NCBI GenBank assembly: GCA_021808985.1
Contig: JAKBAQ010000108.1
Location: 1 to 8,910 of the forward strand
Direction of reading: 5' to 3'
DNA from: Pseudomonadota bacterium
GTDB taxonomy: Bacteria; Pseudomonadota; Alphaproteobacteria; Acetobacterales; Acetobacteraceae
Length of the DNA: 8,910 bases
Notes under the pieces: model-generated
What the model saw: the letters and a program-made list of their open reading frames with translations, nothing else
Database searches by the model: none
Told to the model about the DNA's origin: nothing
Made by a program: the position numbers and the translations under genes
In this document: positions 1-6,929 of the stretch, piece after piece
Layout: the number at the start of each line of letters is the position of its first letter
Numbering within the stretch: the first letter of the stretch is position 1

Positions 1-634
1 CCCAGTCGCCATCTTCCAGGTATGCAAGCTCGCGGGTCAGCGGCGCCAGGGCCAGCGCGTCGGAGCCCAGATACATCTCCTGCGCCCCATAGCCCACCGC
101 CAGCGGCGCGCCGCGCTGCGCGCCGATGATCAGTTCCGGATGCCCGGCGAAAATCAGCGCCAGCGCATAAGCCCCCTCCAGCCGCGCGAACGCCGCCTTC
201 GCGGCCGCAACCGGGCTCATGCCCTCGGCCAGCAGCAGATCCAGCAGTTGCGCCACCGTCTCGGTATCGGTCTCGGAGCAGAAAACCTGGCCCTTGGCTT
301 CGAGTTCGGCGCGCAGCTGCAAATGGTTCTCGATGATGCCGTTATGCACCACCGCCACGCGCGCCGTGCCGTGCGGGTGGGCGTTCGTCTCGGTCGGCGC
401 GCCGTGCGTCGCCCAGCGCGTATGGCCGATGCCGGTGCACCCCGCCAGCGGCATGCGCTCCAGCGCCGCCGTAAGCTGGGCGAGCTTGCCCTCGGCGCGC
501 CGCCGCTCAATCCGCCCGTCCACCAGCGTGGCGATGCCGGCACTGTCATAGCCGCGATATTCCAGGCGGCGCAGCCCATCCAGAAGCAACGGCGCCGCCG
601 GCGCCGCTCCCACCACACCCATGATTCCGCACAT
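1..634 (-). CDS. glmS: Glutamine-fructose-6-phosphate aminotransferase (isomerizing), N-terminal part
   Basis: GlmS makes glucosamine-6-phosphate from fructose-6-phosphate and glutamine, the first step towards UDP-GlcNAc for peptidoglycan and LPS; it is cytoplasmic. The visible 211 residues are the class II glutamine amidotransferase domain. The protein opens MCGIMG, so Cys2 becomes the N-terminal nucleophile after Met removal. Further landmarks are EYRGYDSAG (about 25-33), GHTRWATHG with Arg73, HNGIIEN with Asn98/Gly99, and SETDTE with Asp123, at the same numbers as in E. coli GlmS. The start (ATG, complement of 632-634) is fixed by this Cys and by a GGAG at complement 644-647, 9 bases upstream. 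The two SIS sugar-isomerase domains (about 400 more residues) lie beyond the left edge. It is divergent from the suf operon and shares a 167-base intergenic region with it. Confidence 0.95.
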   Translation of the reverse strand, partial: MCGIMGVVGAAPAAPLLLDGLRRLEYRGYDSAGIATLVDGRIERRRAEGKLAQLTAALERMPLAGCTGIGHTRWATHGAPTETNAHPHGTARVAVVHNGIIENHLQLRAELEAKGQVFCSETDTETVAQLLDLLLAEGMSPVAAAKAAFARLEGAYALALIFAGHPELIIGAQRGAPLAVGYGAQEMYLGSDALALAPLTRELAYLEDGDW

Positions 635-672
635 GCCATGCCACTCCAAAAACCTTGCTCAGCCGGTAGCGT

Positions 673-701
673 CCGCCGCCGCTCCGTGTCAAAGGCGGCG
701 G
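673..701. repeat. 8-bp perfect inverted repeat (hairpin) upstream of glmS
   Basis: CCGCCGCC at 673-680 is the exact reverse complement of GGCGGCGG at 694-701, separated by a 13-base loop. It lies 39-67 bases upstream of the glmS start. The loop contains TTGACA on the minus strand (complement of 687-692), a perfect -35 hexamer, but I see no convincing -10 16-18 bases further (CTACCG or GCTACC). If transcribed, it would form a strong GC stem in the glmS leader. There is no U-run, so it is not a standard terminator. Function is unknown. Confidence 0.4.
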
Positions 702-734
702 CATCAATTCGTGTTTCATATTGTGCCGATTTGG

Positions 735-763
735 CTTGACGGGGGGCTTGCCATGGCCCATTT
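735..763 (+). promoter_or_regulatory. Candidate suf operon promoter
   Basis: CTTGAC at 735-740 matches the alphaproteobacterial -35 consensus. After a 17-base spacer comes CCATTT at 758-763, which matches CTATAT at four of six positions. Transcription would begin near 770, inside the dyad at 767-791, giving a leader of about 30 bases before the regulator gene. The -10 is imperfect and there is no experimental support. Confidence 0.4.
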
Positions 764-766
764 GCC

Positions 767-791
767 AATCAGGACCGGTTAGGTCCACTAT
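767..791 (+). promoter_or_regulatory. Candidate IscR type 1-like operator
   Basis: GGACC (772-776) and GGTCC (782-786) form a perfect inverted repeat around GGTTA. The GAC-N7-GTC core has the same spacing as the E. coli IscR type 1 site (GACT-N5-AGTC), and TAT at 789-791 falls where the consensus has its right-hand TAT. The flanks extend the dyad imperfectly (CCaAT on the left, ATcGG on the right). The site covers the predicted start of transcription and ends 10 bases before the regulator's ATG, as expected for autorepression. Assignment to the downstream regulator is inferred. Confidence 0.45.
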
Positions 792-801
792 CGGAGCGCA
801 T

Positions 802-1254
802 ATGTTAAAACTATCCCGTCTGACCGATTATGCCGTGGTGGCGCTGGTCCGGCTCAGCGCCGCCGAGGGCATGGAAACCTCGCCCGGCATCGCCGCCTCC
901 ATCGGCGTGCCGGAGCCCACCGTGGCCAAGGTGCTCAAGGCGCTGGCCGGGCATGGGCTGGTTGTGTCCTCGCGCGGCGCGCGGGGCGGCTACCGGCTGG
1001 GCCGCCCGCTGGGCGAGATCGCCATTTCCGAGGTCATCATGGCCATTGACGGGCCGATCGCGCTGACCTCCTGCGTCGATGGCGCGGTGGGGTGCGAGAG
1101 CCAGTCATTATGCCCCGTGGCCGGACGATGGGACCCGGTGAACAACGCGATCCGCACGGCGTTGAGCCGGATTTCCCTGGCGGATATGGAAGCCGCGAGC
1201 ATTCCCGCCGCGTTCCGCGTGCCTGTTTCCGCATCGATGAGCGAGGTTTTGTGA
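802..1254 (+). CDS. Rrf2/IscR-type SUF system Fe-S cluster assembly regulator
   Basis: A 150-residue winged-helix transcription factor of the Rrf2 family, closest by motif recall to the subgroup that heads proteobacterial suf operons (TIGR02944-like: LTDYAVVALVRL at the N terminus, DGPIALTSC, CPVAGRWDPVN, SLADM). The DNA-binding domain spans about residues 1-65, with the recognition helix near VPEPTVAKVLKAL and wing RGARGGYRL. Cys91, Cys98 and Cys104 match the three cluster-ligating cysteines of E. coli IscR (92, 98, 104), so it probably binds an Fe-S cluster and reports cluster sufficiency. The IscR His107 ligand is not obvious here. The ATG at 802 gives the canonical MLKLSRLTDY start and has GGAG at 793-796. 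Its stop overlaps the sufB start by one base (TGATG), implying translational coupling. It probably represses its own operon through the dyad at 767-791. Confidence 0.92.
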   Translation: MLKLSRLTDYAVVALVRLSAAEGMETSPGIAASIGVPEPTVAKVLKALAGHGLVVSSRGARGGYRLGRPLGEIAISEVIMAIDGPIALTSCVDGAVGCESQSLCPVAGRWDPVNNAIRTALSRISLADMEAASIPAAFRVPVSASMSEVL

Positions 1255-2705
1255 TGTCTGCCACTGTTGAAACCCGGGACACGGTCGAAACCCTGACCGC
1301 CGACAAATATAAATACGGCTTCACCACCGATATCGCGATGGAGGAATTTCCCAAGGGGCTGAACGAGGATATCGTGCGGCTCATCTCGGCCAAGAAGAAC
1401 GAGCCGGACTGGCTGCTGGCATGGCGGCTGAAGGCCTTCGCGCTCTGGCGCAAGCTGGAGGAGCCGGCATGGGCGCATATCACGCATCCGCCGATTTCCT
1501 ATGATGAATTATACTACTACGCCGCCCCTTCCGGGCCGGCGCCCAAATCGCTCGAAGAGGTCGATCCGGCGCTGCTCGACATGTATGAGAAGCTCGGCAT
1601 TCCGCTGAACGAGCGCGCGGCGCTGGCCGGCGTGGCGGTGGACGCGGTGTTCGATTCGGTTTCCGTCGCCACCACATTCCGCGAGACCCTGGCCAAGGCC
1701 GGGGTGATTTTCTGCCCCATTTCAGAAGCGGTGCGCGAGCATCCGGAGCTGGTGCGCAAATATCTGGGCAGCGTGGTGCCGATCGGCGATAATTTCTTCG
1801 CGGCACTCAACGCGGCGGTGTTTTCCGATGGCAGCTTCGTCTACATTCCCAAGGGCGTGCGCTGCCCGATGGAGCTTTCCACCTATTTCCGCATCAACGC
1901 GCGCAATACCGGGCAGTTTGAACGCACGCTGATCATCGCCGATGAGGGGGCCAGCGTCTCCTATCTGGAAGGCTGCACCGCGCCGCAGCGCGATGAAAAC
2001 CAGCTGCATGCGGCGGTGGTGGAGCTGGTGGCGCTGGATGAGGCGAAGATCAAATATTCCACCGTGCAGAACTGGTATCCGGGCGATGCCGAGGGCAAGG
2101 GCGGGATTTATAATTTCGTGACCAAGCGCGGCGCCTGCCGGGGGCGGAATTCAAAAATCTCCTGGACCCAGGTTGAAACCGGCTCGGCGATTACGTGGAA
2201 ATATCCCTCCTGCGTGCTGCAGGGCGATGGCTCGGTGGGCGAGTTCTATTCGGTGGCGCTGACGCATAACCACCAGCAGGCGGATACCGGCACGAAGATG
2301 GTGCATATAGGCCGCAACACCACGAGCACCATCATCTCGAAGGGGATTTCCGCCGGGCATTCCAACAACACCTATCGCGGGTTGGTGAAGATCATGCCCA
2401 ATGCCTCCGGCGCGCGCAACTACACGCAATGCGACTCACTGCTGATCGGCGACCAGTGCGGCGCGCATACGGTGCCCTATATCGAGAGCCGCAACGCCTC
2501 GGCCAAGGTTGAGCATGAGGCCACGACCTCGAAGATCGCCGAGGATCAGCTGTTTTACTGCCGCTCGCGCGGGCTCTCCGAAGAGGATGCGGTGGGGCTG
2601 ATCGTGAATGGTTTCTGCAAGGATGTGCTGAAGGAATTGCCCATGGAGTTTGCTGTGGAAGCGCAGAAGCTCCTCGCTGTGTCACTTGAAGGGTCGGTTG
2701 GTTAA
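1254..2705 (+). CDS. sufB: Fe-S cluster assembly scaffold protein SufB
   Basis: SufB, 483 residues (E. coli 495), is the core scaffold of the SufBC2D complex, where sulfur is received and the nascent cluster forms. The protein is co-linear with the family: conserved N-terminal region KYKYGFTTDI, beta-helix core with FVYIPKGVRCPMELSTYFRI and SYLEGCTAP, and a C-terminal half including SKGISAGHSNNTYRG. Cys393 in NYTQCDS corresponds to E. coli Cys405, the sulfur acceptor, and Glu420-His421-Glu422 corresponds to the E432/H433/E434 cluster site. The C-terminal helical region that binds SufC (FCKDVLKELPMEFAVEAQKLLA) is intact. I chose the ATG at 1254 rather than the in-frame ATG at 1092, because 1092 lies inside the regulator gene and would add 54 non-family residues. 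GAGG at 1243-1246 is a plausible ribosome site. Confidence 0.97.
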   Translation: MSATVETRDTVETLTADKYKYGFTTDIAMEEFPKGLNEDIVRLISAKKNEPDWLLAWRLKAFALWRKLEEPAWAHITHPPISYDELYYYAAPSGPAPKSLEEVDPALLDMYEKLGIPLNERAALAGVAVDAVFDSVSVATTFRETLAKAGVIFCPISEAVREHPELVRKYLGSVVPIGDNFFAALNAAVFSDGSFVYIPKGVRCPMELSTYFRINARNTGQFERTLIIADEGASVSYLEGCTAPQRDENQLHAAVVELVALDEAKIKYSTVQNWYPGDAEGKGGIYNFVTKRGACRGRNSKISWTQVETGSAITWKYPSCVLQGDGSVGEFYSVALTHNHQQADTGTKMVHIGRNTTSTIISKGISAGHSNNTYRGLVKIMPNASGARNYTQCDSLLIGDQCGAHTVPYIESRNASAKVEHEATTSKIAEDQLFYCRSRGLSEEDAVGLIVNGFCKDVLKELPMEFAVEAQKLLAVSLEGSVG

Positions 2706-2706
2706 G

Positions 2707-3450
2707 ATGCTTGAGATCAAAAATTTGTCGGCGCGCATTGGCGATAAGGACATTCTGCGCGGCGTGACGCTGAGCGTGCCGGATGGCGAGATCCACGCCA
2801 TCATGGGGCCGAACGGGGCGGGGAAATCCACGCTCTCCTACGTGCTCTCGGGCCGCGAGGGCTATGAGGTGACGGGCGGCGAGGTGATTTATAACGGCCA
2901 GGACATTCTGGCCCTCACGCCGGAGGCCCGCGCCGCCGCCGGAATGTTCCTTGCCTTCCAGTATCCGGTGGAGCTGCCCGGCGTGGGCAATGCGAATTTT
3001 CTGCGCACGGCGCTGAACGCGGTGCGGCGCGCGCGCGGCGAGGCGGAGCTGGATGCCGTGGCGTTTTTGAAACTTGCACGGGCGGCCTTGAAAAATCTTT
3101 CAATGCAGGATGACATGCTGAAGCGCAACGTGAATGTCGGGTTTTCCGGCGGCGAGAAAAAGCGCAACGAGGTGCTGCAAATGGCGCTGCTGCAACCCGG
3201 CCTCGCGATTCTCGACGAGACGGATTCCGGGCTTGATATCGATGCGCTCAAGATCGTCGCCGAAGGGGTGAACGCGCTGCGCAGCCCGGCATTCTCTGCC
3301 CTGGTGATCACGCATTATCAGCGCCTGCTGGATTATATCGTGCCGGACAAGGTGCATGTGCTGGCGGCGGGGCGGATTGTGCGCTCCGGCGGGCCGGAGC
3401 TGGCGCTGGAGCTGGAAGCCCATGGCTATGCCGGGCTGGAAGTGGCCTGA
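2707..3450 (+). CDS. sufC: Fe-S cluster assembly ATPase SufC
   Basis: SufC, 247 residues (family about 250), is the ABC-type ATPase that drives conformational change in SufBC2D; it is cytosolic, not a membrane transporter. Motifs in order: Walker A GPNGAGKS at 34-41, Q-loop FQYP at 84-87, signature FSGGE at 146-150 followed by the SufC-typical KKRNE, Walker B LAILDE at 165-171, D-loop TDSGLD at 172-177, and the switch His203 in ITHYQR. The ATG at 2707 comes one base after the sufB stop; the only purine-rich stretch upstream is GAAGGG at 2688-2693, rather far, so translation is probably coupled to sufB. All catalytic motifs are present. Confidence 0.97.
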   Translation: MLEIKNLSARIGDKDILRGVTLSVPDGEIHAIMGPNGAGKSTLSYVLSGREGYEVTGGEVIYNGQDILALTPEARAAAGMFLAFQYPVELPGVGNANFLRTALNAVRRARGEAELDAVAFLKLARAALKNLSMQDDMLKRNVNVGFSGGEKKRNEVLQMALLQPGLAILDETDSGLDIDALKIVAEGVNALRSPAFSALVITHYQRLLDYIVPDKVHVLAAGRIVRSGGPELALELEAHGYAGLEVA

Positions 3451-3453
3451 GCG

Positions 3454-4545
3454 ATGACAGCACTTCCCACCCAACGGCTGGAATCCTGGCGGTATACGGA
3501 TTTGCGCGCGCTGGGCGCGATGAGCTTCGCCGAGGCGCCGGCGGCATTCCCGCCGCCGGAGCTGCCGGATATCGCCGCGCCACGCCTGGTTTTCGTGAAC
3601 GGGCTGTTTGACGCGGCCTCCTCCGCCGCGCTGCCTTTCGCGCGCGCCTTTCTGCCCGTGGCCGAGGCCGATGAGCTGCCGCTGGCGCGGATCAACGCCG
3701 AGCAGGCGCGCGATGGGATGACGCTGGAGATACCCGCGGGCGTGGATGCCGGGGTTGTGCTGCTGGTCTGCCATGCCAGCGGCGGCGCGCTGCATTTGCG
3801 CCACCGCGTCACGCTCGGCGCGGGGGCCGCGCTCACGCTGCTGGAGGTTGTGAAAGGCGAAGGCGTTTACTGGCATAATCCGGTGACGGACATCGCCCTG
3901 GGGCAGGGCGCGCGGCTGGCGCATTACCGCTTGCAGGATGAAAGCCGGGAGGCGTTTCATCTGGCCACCATCCGCGCCGATGTGGCGGCGGATGCGGCCT
4001 ATGAGAGCTTTACCGCGGTGCTGGGGGCGAAGCTCTCACGCGCTGAATTTCATGTGGAACTGAGCGGGCCGAAGGCGCACACGCATTTGAACGCGGCGCA
4101 GTTGCTGGGAGATTCGCAGCATGGGGATTTCACCTCCGTGGTGCGCCACAGGGCGCCGGATTGCGGCTCGCGTCAGACCGTGAAATCGGTTCTCTCCGAT
4201 GCCGCGCGCGGGGTTTTTCAGGGGCGGATAGAGGTTGAGCGCGTGGCGCAGAAAACCGATGGCTACCAGATGAGCCAGGCGCTGCTGCTCTCGCCGGCGG
4301 CGGAGATGGATATAAAGCCGGAGCTGCGGATTTTCGCCGATGACGTGAAGTGCAGCCATGGCGCCACCATCGGCGCGCTGGATGAGGAGCAGGTGTTTTA
4401 TCTGCGCAGCCGGGGAATTCCCGAGGAGATGGCGCGCGCCATGCTGGTGCGCGCGTTTTTGACCGAGGCGCTGGAGCCGGTGACGCATGAGGAGGCGCAT
4501 GCGCTGTTCGAGGCCGCGATCGCGGCGTGGTGGAGCGGCAAATGA
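3454..4545 (+). CDS. sufD: Fe-S cluster assembly protein SufD
   Basis: SufD, 363 residues, is the SufB paralogue that pairs with it in SufBC2D and is needed for iron entry. It begins MTALPTQRLESWRYTDL; the WRYTDL motif sits at 12-17, whereas E. coli SufD (423 residues) has about 45-50 residues of helical sequence before the equivalent WKYTPL. A longer start is impossible because the in-frame sufC stop is at 3448-3450. The C-terminal half is typical: LNAAQLLGD, DCGSRQTVKSVLSD, ARGVFQGRI, KPELRIFADDVKCSHGATIG and EEQVFYLRSRGI. His302 in KCSHGATIG corresponds to the functionally important E. coli His360. It starts 3 bases after sufC, in the same frame, and its stop overlaps the sufS start (ATGA). 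Confidence 0.95.
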   Translation: MTALPTQRLESWRYTDLRALGAMSFAEAPAAFPPPELPDIAAPRLVFVNGLFDAASSAALPFARAFLPVAEADELPLARINAEQARDGMTLEIPAGVDAGVVLLVCHASGGALHLRHRVTLGAGAALTLLEVVKGEGVYWHNPVTDIALGQGARLAHYRLQDESREAFHLATIRADVAADAAYESFTAVLGAKLSRAEFHVELSGPKAHTHLNAAQLLGDSQHGDFTSVVRHRAPDCGSRQTVKSVLSDAARGVFQGRIEVERVAQKTDGYQMSQALLLSPAAEMDIKPELRIFADDVKCSHGATIGALDEEQVFYLRSRGIPEEMARAMLVRAFLTEALEPVTHEEAHALFEAAIAAWWSGK

Positions 4546-5774
4546 GCGCGCGTGAATTTAATTTGGATGAAATCCGCAAGGATTTTCCGATTCTGGCGCA
4601 GCAGGTGCATGGCCGCGCGCTGGTGTTCCTGGATTCCGCGGCCTCGGCGCAGAAGCCGCGCGCCGTGATAGAGGCGATGACGCATGTGATGGAGGCGCAA
4701 TACGCCAATGTGCATCGCGGGCTGCATTGGATGTCGGAGCGGACATCGGATGCCTATGAGGCGGCGCGCGACAAGGTGGCGGCATTTTTGAACGCGCGGG
4801 CGCGCGAGGAGATCGTCTTCACGCGCAATGCGACGGAGTCCATCAATCTGGTGGCCTATACCTATGCCCGCACGGCGTTGCGGCCGGGGGATGCGGTCGT
4901 GGTCTCGCAGATGGAGCACCATGCCAACCTGGTGCCCTGGCAGATATTGCGCGATGCGCATGGCGTGGAGCTGCGAATTGCGAAGATCACCGATGCGGGG
5001 GAGATTGACTGGGAATCTCTCGAGAGCTGCTTCGCCGATGGCAAGGTGAAGCTGCTGGCGTGCACCCATATGTCCAACGTGCTGGGCAGCTACACGCCGG
5101 CGGAGCGGCTGGCGGCCTTCGCGCATGCGCGCGGGGCGCGGATTCTGCTCGACGGGTGCCAGGCGATCGTGCACCGCGCGGTGGACGTGCAGGCGATCGA
5201 CGCGGATTTCTATGTGTTTTCCGGCCACAAGCTGTACGGGCCGACCGGCATCGGCGTGCTGTACGCCAAGCGGGAGCTGCTGGATGCGATGCCGCCCTTC
5301 ATGGCCGGCGGGGAGATGATTGAGTCCGTCTCGTATGAGCGCGCCACATGGGCGCCGCCGCCGCACAGGTTCGAGGCGGGGACGCCCGCGATTATCGAGA
5401 CGATCGGCCTGGGGGCGGCGATTGATTATGTGCGGGCGATCGGGTTTGAGGCGATCGCGGCGCATGAGCGGGCGCTGACCGAGCATGGCCTGAAAATGCT
5501 GGCCGGAATCGAGGGGGTGCGCGTGCTGGGGGCGGCGCAGGATCGCGGCGGGGTGCTCTCCTTCACCATGCCCGACGCGCATGCGCATGACATCGCGACG
5601 CTGCTGGACCGGCAGGGGATTGCCGTGCGCGCCGGGCACCATTGCGCCGAGCCGCTGATGGGCCGCATGGGGGTGAGCGCCACGGCGCGGGCCTCCTTTG
5701 CGCTGTACACCACGCGCGAGGAGGTGGACGCGCTGGGCGAGGGGCTGCTGCGGATCAGGCGGATATTCAGATGA
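4542..5774 (+). CDS. sufS: Cysteine desulfurase SufS (class II)
   Basis: SufS is a PLP enzyme that converts cysteine to alanine and holds the sulfur as a persulfide for the SUF scaffold. At 410 residues it matches the family (E. coli 406). The PLP lysine is Lys230 in SGHKLYGP; MEHHANLVPW (124-133) provides the His that stacks on PLP; Asp204 and Gln207 in LLDGCQA contact the cofactor. The active Cys368 lies in RAGHHCAEPLM, the short-loop arrangement typical of class II desulfurases, which need a partner (SufE or SufU) to accept the persulfide. The next gene encodes a SufU-type protein, the likely partner. The ATG at 4542 overlaps the sufD stop by four bases. Confidence 0.96.
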   Translation: MSAREFNLDEIRKDFPILAQQVHGRALVFLDSAASAQKPRAVIEAMTHVMEAQYANVHRGLHWMSERTSDAYEAARDKVAAFLNARAREEIVFTRNATESINLVAYTYARTALRPGDAVVVSQMEHHANLVPWQILRDAHGVELRIAKITDAGEIDWESLESCFADGKVKLLACTHMSNVLGSYTPAERLAAFAHARGARILLDGCQAIVHRAVDVQAIDADFYVFSGHKLYGPTGIGVLYAKRELLDAMPPFMAGGEMIESVSYERATWAPPPHRFEAGTPAIIETIGLGAAIDYVRAIGFEAIAAHERALTEHGLKMLAGIEGVRVLGAAQDRGGVLSFTMPDAHAHDIATLLDRQGIAVRAGHHCAEPLMGRMGVSATARASFALYTTREEVDALGEGLLRIRRIFR

Positions 5775-6193
5775 TGAGCGCGGCGGAGGAGCTGTATCAG
5801 GCGTTGATCATGGAGCGGAGCAAGGCGCCGCGCTTTGGCGGGCGGCCGGCGCTGTTCGACGCGCAGGGCCATGGCGAGAACGCGATGTGCGGCGACAAGG
5901 TGCAGGTGTTTTGGCGGCGCGGCGGCGCGGTGCGCCATGAGGCGCAGGGCTGCGCGATCATGGCCGCCAGCGCGGATCTGATGGCGCAGGCGGTGGCGGG
6001 GAAGACGCCGGCGCAGGTGGCCGCCCTGCGCGCGGCGTTTGATGAGATGGTGGCCAGCGGCGAGGAGAACCCCGCGCTGGGGGATTTGAACGCGCTGGCC
6101 GGCGTGGCGCGGTTCCGCTCGCGCATACGCTGCGCGCGCTTGCCGTGGGTGGCGCTGGATGAGGCTCTCAAGGAGGGGCAGGTTCATGGATGA
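5771..6193 (+). CDS. sufU: SufU-type sulfur transfer / NifU-N-like Fe-S assembly protein
   Basis: A 140-residue protein of the IscU/SufU fold. The four ligands that bind zinc in Bacillus SufU are all present: Cys40 and Asp42 in MCGD, Cys61 in GCAIMAAS, and Cys121 in RIRCARLPW. The 60-residue gap between the second and third cysteines fits SufU (about 62), which is longer than IscU, and the IscU-type LPPVK and HCS motifs are absent. By analogy with Bacillus it should take persulfide sulfur from SufS by zinc-ligand exchange rather than act as a scaffold; this is inferred. No SufE is seen in the window. The start is ATG 5771, overlapping the sufS stop (ATGA); the adjacent in-frame ATG at 5774 (TGATG) is an equal alternative that removes one Met. 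Confidence 0.9.
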   Translation: MMSAAEELYQALIMERSKAPRFGGRPALFDAQGHGENAMCGDKVQVFWRRGGAVRHEAQGCAIMAASADLMAQAVAGKTPAQVAALRAAFDEMVASGEENPALGDLNALAGVARFRSRIRCARLPWVALDEALKEGQVHG

Positions 6194-6548
6194 GGCGAAA
6201 ATGGTCCCGGTGACGAGCTGGACGCCCGAGGGGGAGACGAAGGCCGTGGTGTCGGAAGAGGCCGTCATCGCGGCGATTTCCACGGTGTTCGATCCGGAAA
6301 TTCCGGTGAACATCTATGAGCTTGGGCTGATCTACGCGGTGGAGCTGGCCGAGAACGGCGATGTGCGCGTGGAGATGACGCTGACCGCGCCCGGCTGCCC
6401 GGCGGCGCAGGAATTGCCGGAGGCGGTGCATAACGCCATCGCCGCGGTGGAGGGGGTTGGCAATATCGTGGTGGATACGGTGTGGGACCCGCCATGGGAC
6501 CCAAGCCGCATGAGCGAGGACGCGCGTCTCTCGCTGAACATGTTTTAA
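6186..6548 (+). CDS. sufT: SUF system Fe-S assembly protein SufT (DUF59/MIP18 family)
   Basis: A 120-residue DUF59/MIP18-family protein, an auxiliary factor for Fe-S protein maturation found in many suf operons and related to eukaryotic CIAO2. About 22 N-terminal residues look variable. The domain follows: an alpha-helix (EEAVIAAISTVF), the family signature DPEIPVNIYELGLIY at 37-51, MTLTAPGCP with conserved Cys71, a helix (ELPEAVHNAI) and the C-terminal VVDTVWDPPWDPSRMSEDAR. The ATG at 6186 lies within the last codons of sufU (8-base overlap) and is set by a strong AAGGAGG at 6170-6176, 9 bases upstream, so it has its own efficient initiation site. The precise biochemical role is not known from sequence. 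Confidence 0.93.
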   Translation: MDEAKMVPVTSWTPEGETKAVVSEEAVIAAISTVFDPEIPVNIYELGLIYAVELAENGDVRVEMTLTAPGCPAAQELPEAVHNAIAAVEGVGNIVVDTVWDPPWDPSRMSEDARLSLNMF

Positions 6549-6558
6549 GGAGGCGGGC

Positions 6559-6927
6559 ATGAGCATGGTGACAAGCGAGCCGAAACCCCGCCGGGCCTTG
6601 CCGCAGCTGATGCAGCTGACCGAGGCCGCGGCGGCGCGGCTGAAGGCGCTGTATGAGGGTGGCGAGGCGGGCAGGCTGCTGCGCATCGCGGTTTCAACGA
6701 AGGGCTGCTCGGGCATGTCCTACGATATGGGGTGGGTGGATGCGCCGGGGCCGCAGGATGAGGTGGTGGTGAGCCACGGGCTGAGGGTTCTGGTGGACCG
6801 CAAGGCGACATTGTTCCTGATCGGCACGACGATGGACTACAAGGTGGACAAGCTCACCTCAGGGTTCACCTTCGAGAACCCGAACGAAAAGGGCCGCTGC
6901 GGCTGCGGCGAGAGTTTTCACGTTTAA
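6559..6927 (+). CDS. sufA: A-type Fe-S carrier SufA / IscA family
   Basis: A 122-residue HesB/IscA-type carrier that accepts a cluster from SufBCD and hands it to target apoproteins. The three conserved cysteines are present: Cys50 in KGCSGMSY, and Cys114 and Cys116 in the C-terminal RCGCGESF. Other family features are LTEAAAARLKAL at about 20-31 and the GTTMDYKVDKLTSGFTFENPN segment. The N terminus (about 15 residues) is longer than the minimal IscA. AAGGAGG at 6547-6553, overlapping the sufT stop, is 5 bases from the ATG at 6559; an in-frame ATG at 6565 is the alternative. It is the last gene of the suf operon, with its stop 2 bases from the stop of the converging ccmB. Confidence 0.95.
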   Translation: MSMVTSEPKPRRALPQLMQLTEAAAARLKALYEGGEAGRLLRIAVSTKGCSGMSYDMGWVDAPGPQDEVVVSHGLRVLVDRKATLFLIGTTMDYKVDKLTSGFTFENPNEKGRCGCGESFHV

Positions 6928-6929
6928 AG

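Noticed and set aside
635..801. glmS ribozyme/riboswitch in the glmS leader
   Set aside because: The GlmS ribozyme is known mainly from Firmicutes, and this 167-base region is too short and shows only one simple hairpin, with no sign of its pseudoknotted core.
1092..1253. In-frame N-terminal extension of sufB to ATG 1092
   Set aside because: It lies wholly within the regulator gene in another frame and adds residues unlike SufB; ATG 1254 gives the family N terminus and a TGATG junction.
3100..3960. Minus-strand open frame (286 codons) opposite sufC and sufD
   Set aside because: Low-complexity Arg/Gln-rich translation, antisense to conserved coding sequence, with no plausible ribosome site or family match.
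4398..5642. Long minus-strand open frame (414 codons) opposite sufS and the end of sufD
   Set aside because: It is antisense to a well-conserved gene and its Arg/His-rich translation has no recognisable domain; GC-rich codon usage commonly opens such shadow frames.
802..6927. Novel accessory or defence system within the suf cluster
   Set aside because: Every gene in the block matches a known SUF component, with intact motifs and continuous spacing; there are no inserted unknown genes.
6928..6929. Intrinsic terminator between sufA and ccmB
   Set aside because: Only two bases separate the stop codons and no hairpin followed by a U-run is visible on either side.
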